Shown piece by piece: positions 61,519-64,000 of a DNA stretch of 64,000 nucleotides. A program made the translations under genes and the position numbers. The stretch's first letter is position 1. Every line of letters starts with the position of its first letter. Source of the stretch: Prostheceraeus crozeri (lineage: Eukaryota > Platyhelminthes > Polycladida > Euryleptidae). The stretch lies in NCBI GenBank assembly GCA_907163375.1, contig CAJQUW010012705.1, positions 151,001 to 215,000 on the forward strand, given 5' to 3'. Below the pieces are notes generated by a model. It saw only the letters and a list, made by a program, of their open reading frames with translations. It ran no database searches and was not told the origin of the DNA.

Positions 61519-63710
61519 ATATTAAGTATGTCAAGCGTGAAATAAAAATTAATGATCGCAAATATAAAGTATGCAATGACAGCTTACGCAGTAAATTGTC
61601 TTGGTTACGTATGTGCATTCTGGATATGATGATACTGGCAGAAGTTAAAAGTAAAATGAAAACTCACACAATGAGACATAATTCTAAAATTTCCAAATTA
61701 TGGCTGGAACAGAGATTGCCAGCACCGGACTGTATAGTCAATAAAAGCAAATACGTGCTCTCTCCTATTGAGAATGAGACACTAAGATTTGGTTTAAAAA
61801 ACGGCATCATACCAAAAAAGACCGATAACTTTGGAATAAAGTACCAAATAGAAAAAACCATTACTGCGAATTGCAAAGACAATGAAGAATTATCAGTAAC
61901 ACAGGCGCTAAAACAAGATATCATAGCAACAGATAACAACTTCGAAAATAATGCAAAAAGTGAGTACCACAGTAATACAAATAAAAGGCTACACAGAACA
62001 CTGACTAATCTAGCAAAAATGAAAAATTTGAAAATTTGCTCATTTGATAAAGGTAACGGTATTGTACTTGTAGATGCTGATGAATACTTTAACAAATTAG
62101 ACGTAATTATCAATAATACCTCTAAGTTTAAAAAAGTACAAGTACCAGATGACTTAAAAAAGCACCCTACCATTATGGAAGAAGGCAGATTGTATCGATA
62201 CTTATTAAAATATGTAAAACGGTACATCACTGAAGATACATACAAGTACATTATGCCATCTGGTAGTGAACCAGCTAAAATGTACGGTACGATAAAAGTA
62301 CATAAAACTAACGCTCCTGTTCGACCAATTGTCAGTACAAGAGGGTCGTACAATTACAATTTGGCCAAGTACCTCGATACAATTATCAAACAACACATCA
62401 ATAAAACGTACTTGCTGAGTTCAACAGCTGAATTTATTGACAGAATTAAAGAAAAACAGTCGGTATTTAATAAGAATAATGTCTTAGTGAGTTTTGATGT
62501 GGAATCACTGTTTACCAATATACCTGTAGATGAAGTTATTAACATAGCAGCTAACCTAGTATACAGTAGTAATTCAAACAACAAACCGCGATACGGTAAA
62601 GAAGTTTTCATAAAACTATGTAAATTCGCTACACAAGGTAGCTTTATGTACAATGATAATATGTATACTCAAACAGATGGAGTTTCGATGGGTTCACCGT
62701 TGGCACCAACGCTTGCCAATCTCTTCCTAGCAGAATTAGAACAAGGTTGGATGGGAGAACAATTTTCTCCCCTGTTCTACTCCAGATATGTAGATGACTG
62801 CATATGCGTATTTGATAACGAAGACAAAATTCACAAATTCCATGAGTACCTAAACAGACAACATCCTAACCTAAAATTCACCACTGAAGTGGGCAACAAC
62901 AAGTTACCTTTCCTAGATGTGTTCATTAACACCGAAGATACTTTACAAACTTCCATTTACCGTAAAGATACGTATACTGGCCACTTATTAAATTACAATT
63001 CCGTTTGCCCTAGGCAATGGAAAGTTGGACTTATTAATAGGATGTTACATCGAGCATATACAGTATCAAACTGCTGGGAAATGTTTCATAACGAAGTAAA
63101 AAACATGACTAGTATTTTTCAGAAAAACGGCTACCCACGGAGTACAGTAGAAAAAATCGTACGTAGCTTTCTTAACAAAAAGAATGCAGTGATTTCCAAC
63201 GGGCACAATGATACATGTACGAGTACAGCAGATGCACATGTAAACTATACAGTACTACCGTATATTGGTCAACCATCGCTTACATTGCGGAATAATTTGA
63301 TGAAAATATACAAAAGATACGGTATCAACTCTAAGATTGTATTCAACACTACGAAAGTAAAATCATATTTCTCTTTGAAATGCAAATCGGGACCTTTGCT
63401 GAAGTCTTGTGTTGTCTATGAATTCACATGCTTGGGTGATCCAAGCAGCCAATATATTGGCAAAACCAAACGAAGACTCCAACAAAGGATCGAAGAGCAT
63501 AGAAGTACAGATACAGCAGTTTACAAACATATCAATACATGTAATCATTGTACGTGTGATATAAGTAATCAATTTCGCATAAGGTATAAAGGTAACAGTA
63601 ATTATCATATAAATGTTGTAGAAGCTTTAATGATAAAAGAGTATCAACCTAAGATCAATCACACTGCAGATTACAACGGTATGTCATACCTCCTAAAGGT
63701 TTTTGAATAA
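61503..63710 (+). CDS. Penelope-like retroelement: reverse transcriptase with GIY-YIG endonuclease
   Basis: One frame of 735 codons encodes a PLE polyprotein. In order it shows an N-terminal basic region; KMYGTIKVHKTNAPVRPIVS (about residue 257), LVSFDVESLFTNIPVDEVI (about 330), GVSMGSPLAPTLANLF (about 393) and the catalytic YVDD (about 428) of the telomerase-like reverse transcriptase; LPFLDV (about 467); and a C-terminal GIY-YIG nuclease with VYEFTC, YIGKTKRRLQQRIEEH (about 650) and the late glutamate in EALMIKEY (about 706). In this class the nuclease is thought to nick target DNA and the RT copies the RNA from the nick. The frame opens with GTG at the palindrome centre; the first ATG is near 61609. 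True N-terminal residues are probably missing and the copy is 5'-truncated. The catalytic residues are intact. Three-prime sequence up to about 63800 is shared with the left copy. Confidence 0.95.
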   Translation: MTQGSHIKYVKREIKINDRKYKVCNDSLRSKLSWLRMCILDMMILAEVKSKMKTHTMRHNSKISKLWLEQRLPAPDCIVNKSKYVLSPIENETLRFGLKNGIIPKKTDNFGIKYQIEKTITANCKDNEELSVTQALKQDIIATDNNFENNAKSEYHSNTNKRLHRTLTNLAKMKNLKICSFDKGNGIVLVDADEYFNKLDVIINNTSKFKKVQVPDDLKKHPTIMEEGRLYRYLLKYVKRYITEDTYKYIMPSGSEPAKMYGTIKVHKTNAPVRPIVSTRGSYNYNLAKYLDTIIKQHINKTYLLSSTAEFIDRIKEKQSVFNKNNVLVSFDVESLFTNIPVDEVINIAANLVYSSNSNNKPRYGKEVFIKLCKFATQGSFMYNDNMYTQTDGVSMGSPLAPTLANLFLAELEQGWMGEQFSPLFYSRYVDDCICVFDNEDKIHKFHEYLNRQHPNLKFTTEVGNNKLPFLDVFINTEDTLQTSIYRKDTYTGHLLNYNSVCPRQWKVGLINRMLHRAYTVSNCWEMFHNEVKNMTSIFQKNGYPRSTVEKIVRSFLNKKNAVISNGHNDTCTSTADAHVNYTVLPYIGQPSLTLRNNLMKIYKRYGINSKIVFNTTKVKSYFSLKCKSGPLLKSCVVYEFTCLGDPSSQYIGKTKRRLQQRIEEHRSTDTAVYKHINTCNHCTCDISNQFRIRYKGNSNYHINVVEALMIKEYQPKINHTADYNGMSYLLKVFE

Positions 63711-63823
63711 ATAATTGTTTTTCCTACTAGCTTAAACTCTTGCAAATTCGTGTAATGTGTTTTGTTTTGTCATTGCTTCAGAACACTAATCAGTCAATTG
63801 CACCAACCGATCGCTGCATCAAG

Positions 63824-63835
63824 TTTAAATTTCAA
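63824..63835. repeat. Right 12-bp direct repeat flanking the PLE pair
   Basis: The partner of TTTAAATTTCAA at 59205-59216. About 20 bp (near 63804-63823) separate it from the end of the palindromic arm, so the right copy has slightly more 3' sequence than the left. Confidence 0.75.
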
Positions 63836-64000
63836 ATTTTTACAGATTACATTTTAGAGGAACAACAGATATTGCATGAAACAAAACCCCAAGTCTTGAC
63901 GAACAAAATGGCATTAAAATGACTGTCGAGAATTTATTTCAGAAAGCACAGCACATCTTCAAAGTTTTGTGCACTTTATGACTCGCCCTATATATGTACC
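63836..64000. other. Flank of the PLE insertion
   Basis: AT-rich sequence continuing to the window edge with no feature. Confidence 0.4.

Larger units (their letters stand above)
59214..63803. repeat. Giant palindrome, arms of about 2.29 kb, 6-bp spacer
   Basis: The left arm (about 59214-61507) is the reverse complement of the right arm (61514 to about 63803) around TCAAGG (61508-61513). The centre reads CTTAATATGTGAC, spacer, GTCACATATTAAG. Each arm is a Penelope-like element with its 5' side at the centre. Identity is very high: the 423-residue left frame is nearly identical to the right protein apart from short frame-shifted patches. Most differences I noticed are single-base indels in homopolymers. 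Confidence 0.95.

Noticed and set aside
61664-62653. Minus-strand frames of 63-229 codons under the intact PLE, and their plus-strand mirror frames at 60367-61357
   Set aside because: They are antisense shadows of the PLE reading frame. They recur in both arms only because the arms are copies.

Overview
The window is AT-rich nuclear DNA from a multicellular animal, most likely a marine invertebrate. Nearly every long open frame is either a fragment of a eukaryotic transposable element or an exon bounded by GT/AG splice signals. I see no operons, ribosome-binding sites, rRNA or CRISPR. The species cannot be fixed from the sequence. Abundant Penelope-like elements (PLEs), long-inverted-repeat elements and tRNA-derived sequence fit molluscs, echinoderms, cnidarians, brachiopods or lower chordates about equally.

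Host genes are sparse and lie on the minus strand. The best is a terminal exon at 48032-49164 with a clean 3' splice site. It encodes about 377 residues of a protein I do not recognise, beginning with a ubiquitin-like stretch. A second gene is suggested by two exons (33971-34192 and 30047-30210) with good splice sites and compatible phase. A possible small terminal exon lies at 54838-54961. Two GC-richer stretches (13270-13720 and 30480-31340) look more like regulatory or conserved non-coding DNA than coding sequence.

Mobile elements dominate the rest. PLE remnants from at least three lineages lie at 7.0, 25.0, 38.6-39.0, 39.9, 43.3-44.6 and 51.8 kb. LINE 3' ends lie at 15 and 42 kb, and a mariner/Tc1-type transposase pseudogene at 58.5-59.0 kb. 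Inverted-repeat elements occur at 12.2, 19.0-21.1, 27-29, 36.0-36.7, 43.7-44.5 and 49.25-49.9 kb. The 3' end (59.2-63.8 kb) is the most striking structure: two nearly identical PLE copies head-to-head, 6 bp apart, forming a palindrome with arms of about 2.3 kb. One copy is intact from its truncated 5' end and the other is broken by small indels. The pair is flanked by a 12-bp direct repeat.

Four structures deserve most attention. They are the PLE palindrome; a 277-bp element with 69-bp inverted repeats around a tRNA-like Pol III promoter, itself split by a 361-bp transposon with a perfect 8-bp target duplication (49.25-49.9 kb); a long-inverted-repeat element carrying a spliced exon fragment of a Cys/His-rich protein (19-21 kb); and a palindromic short element with a hammerhead-ribozyme-like motif in both arms (12.2-12.5 kb).
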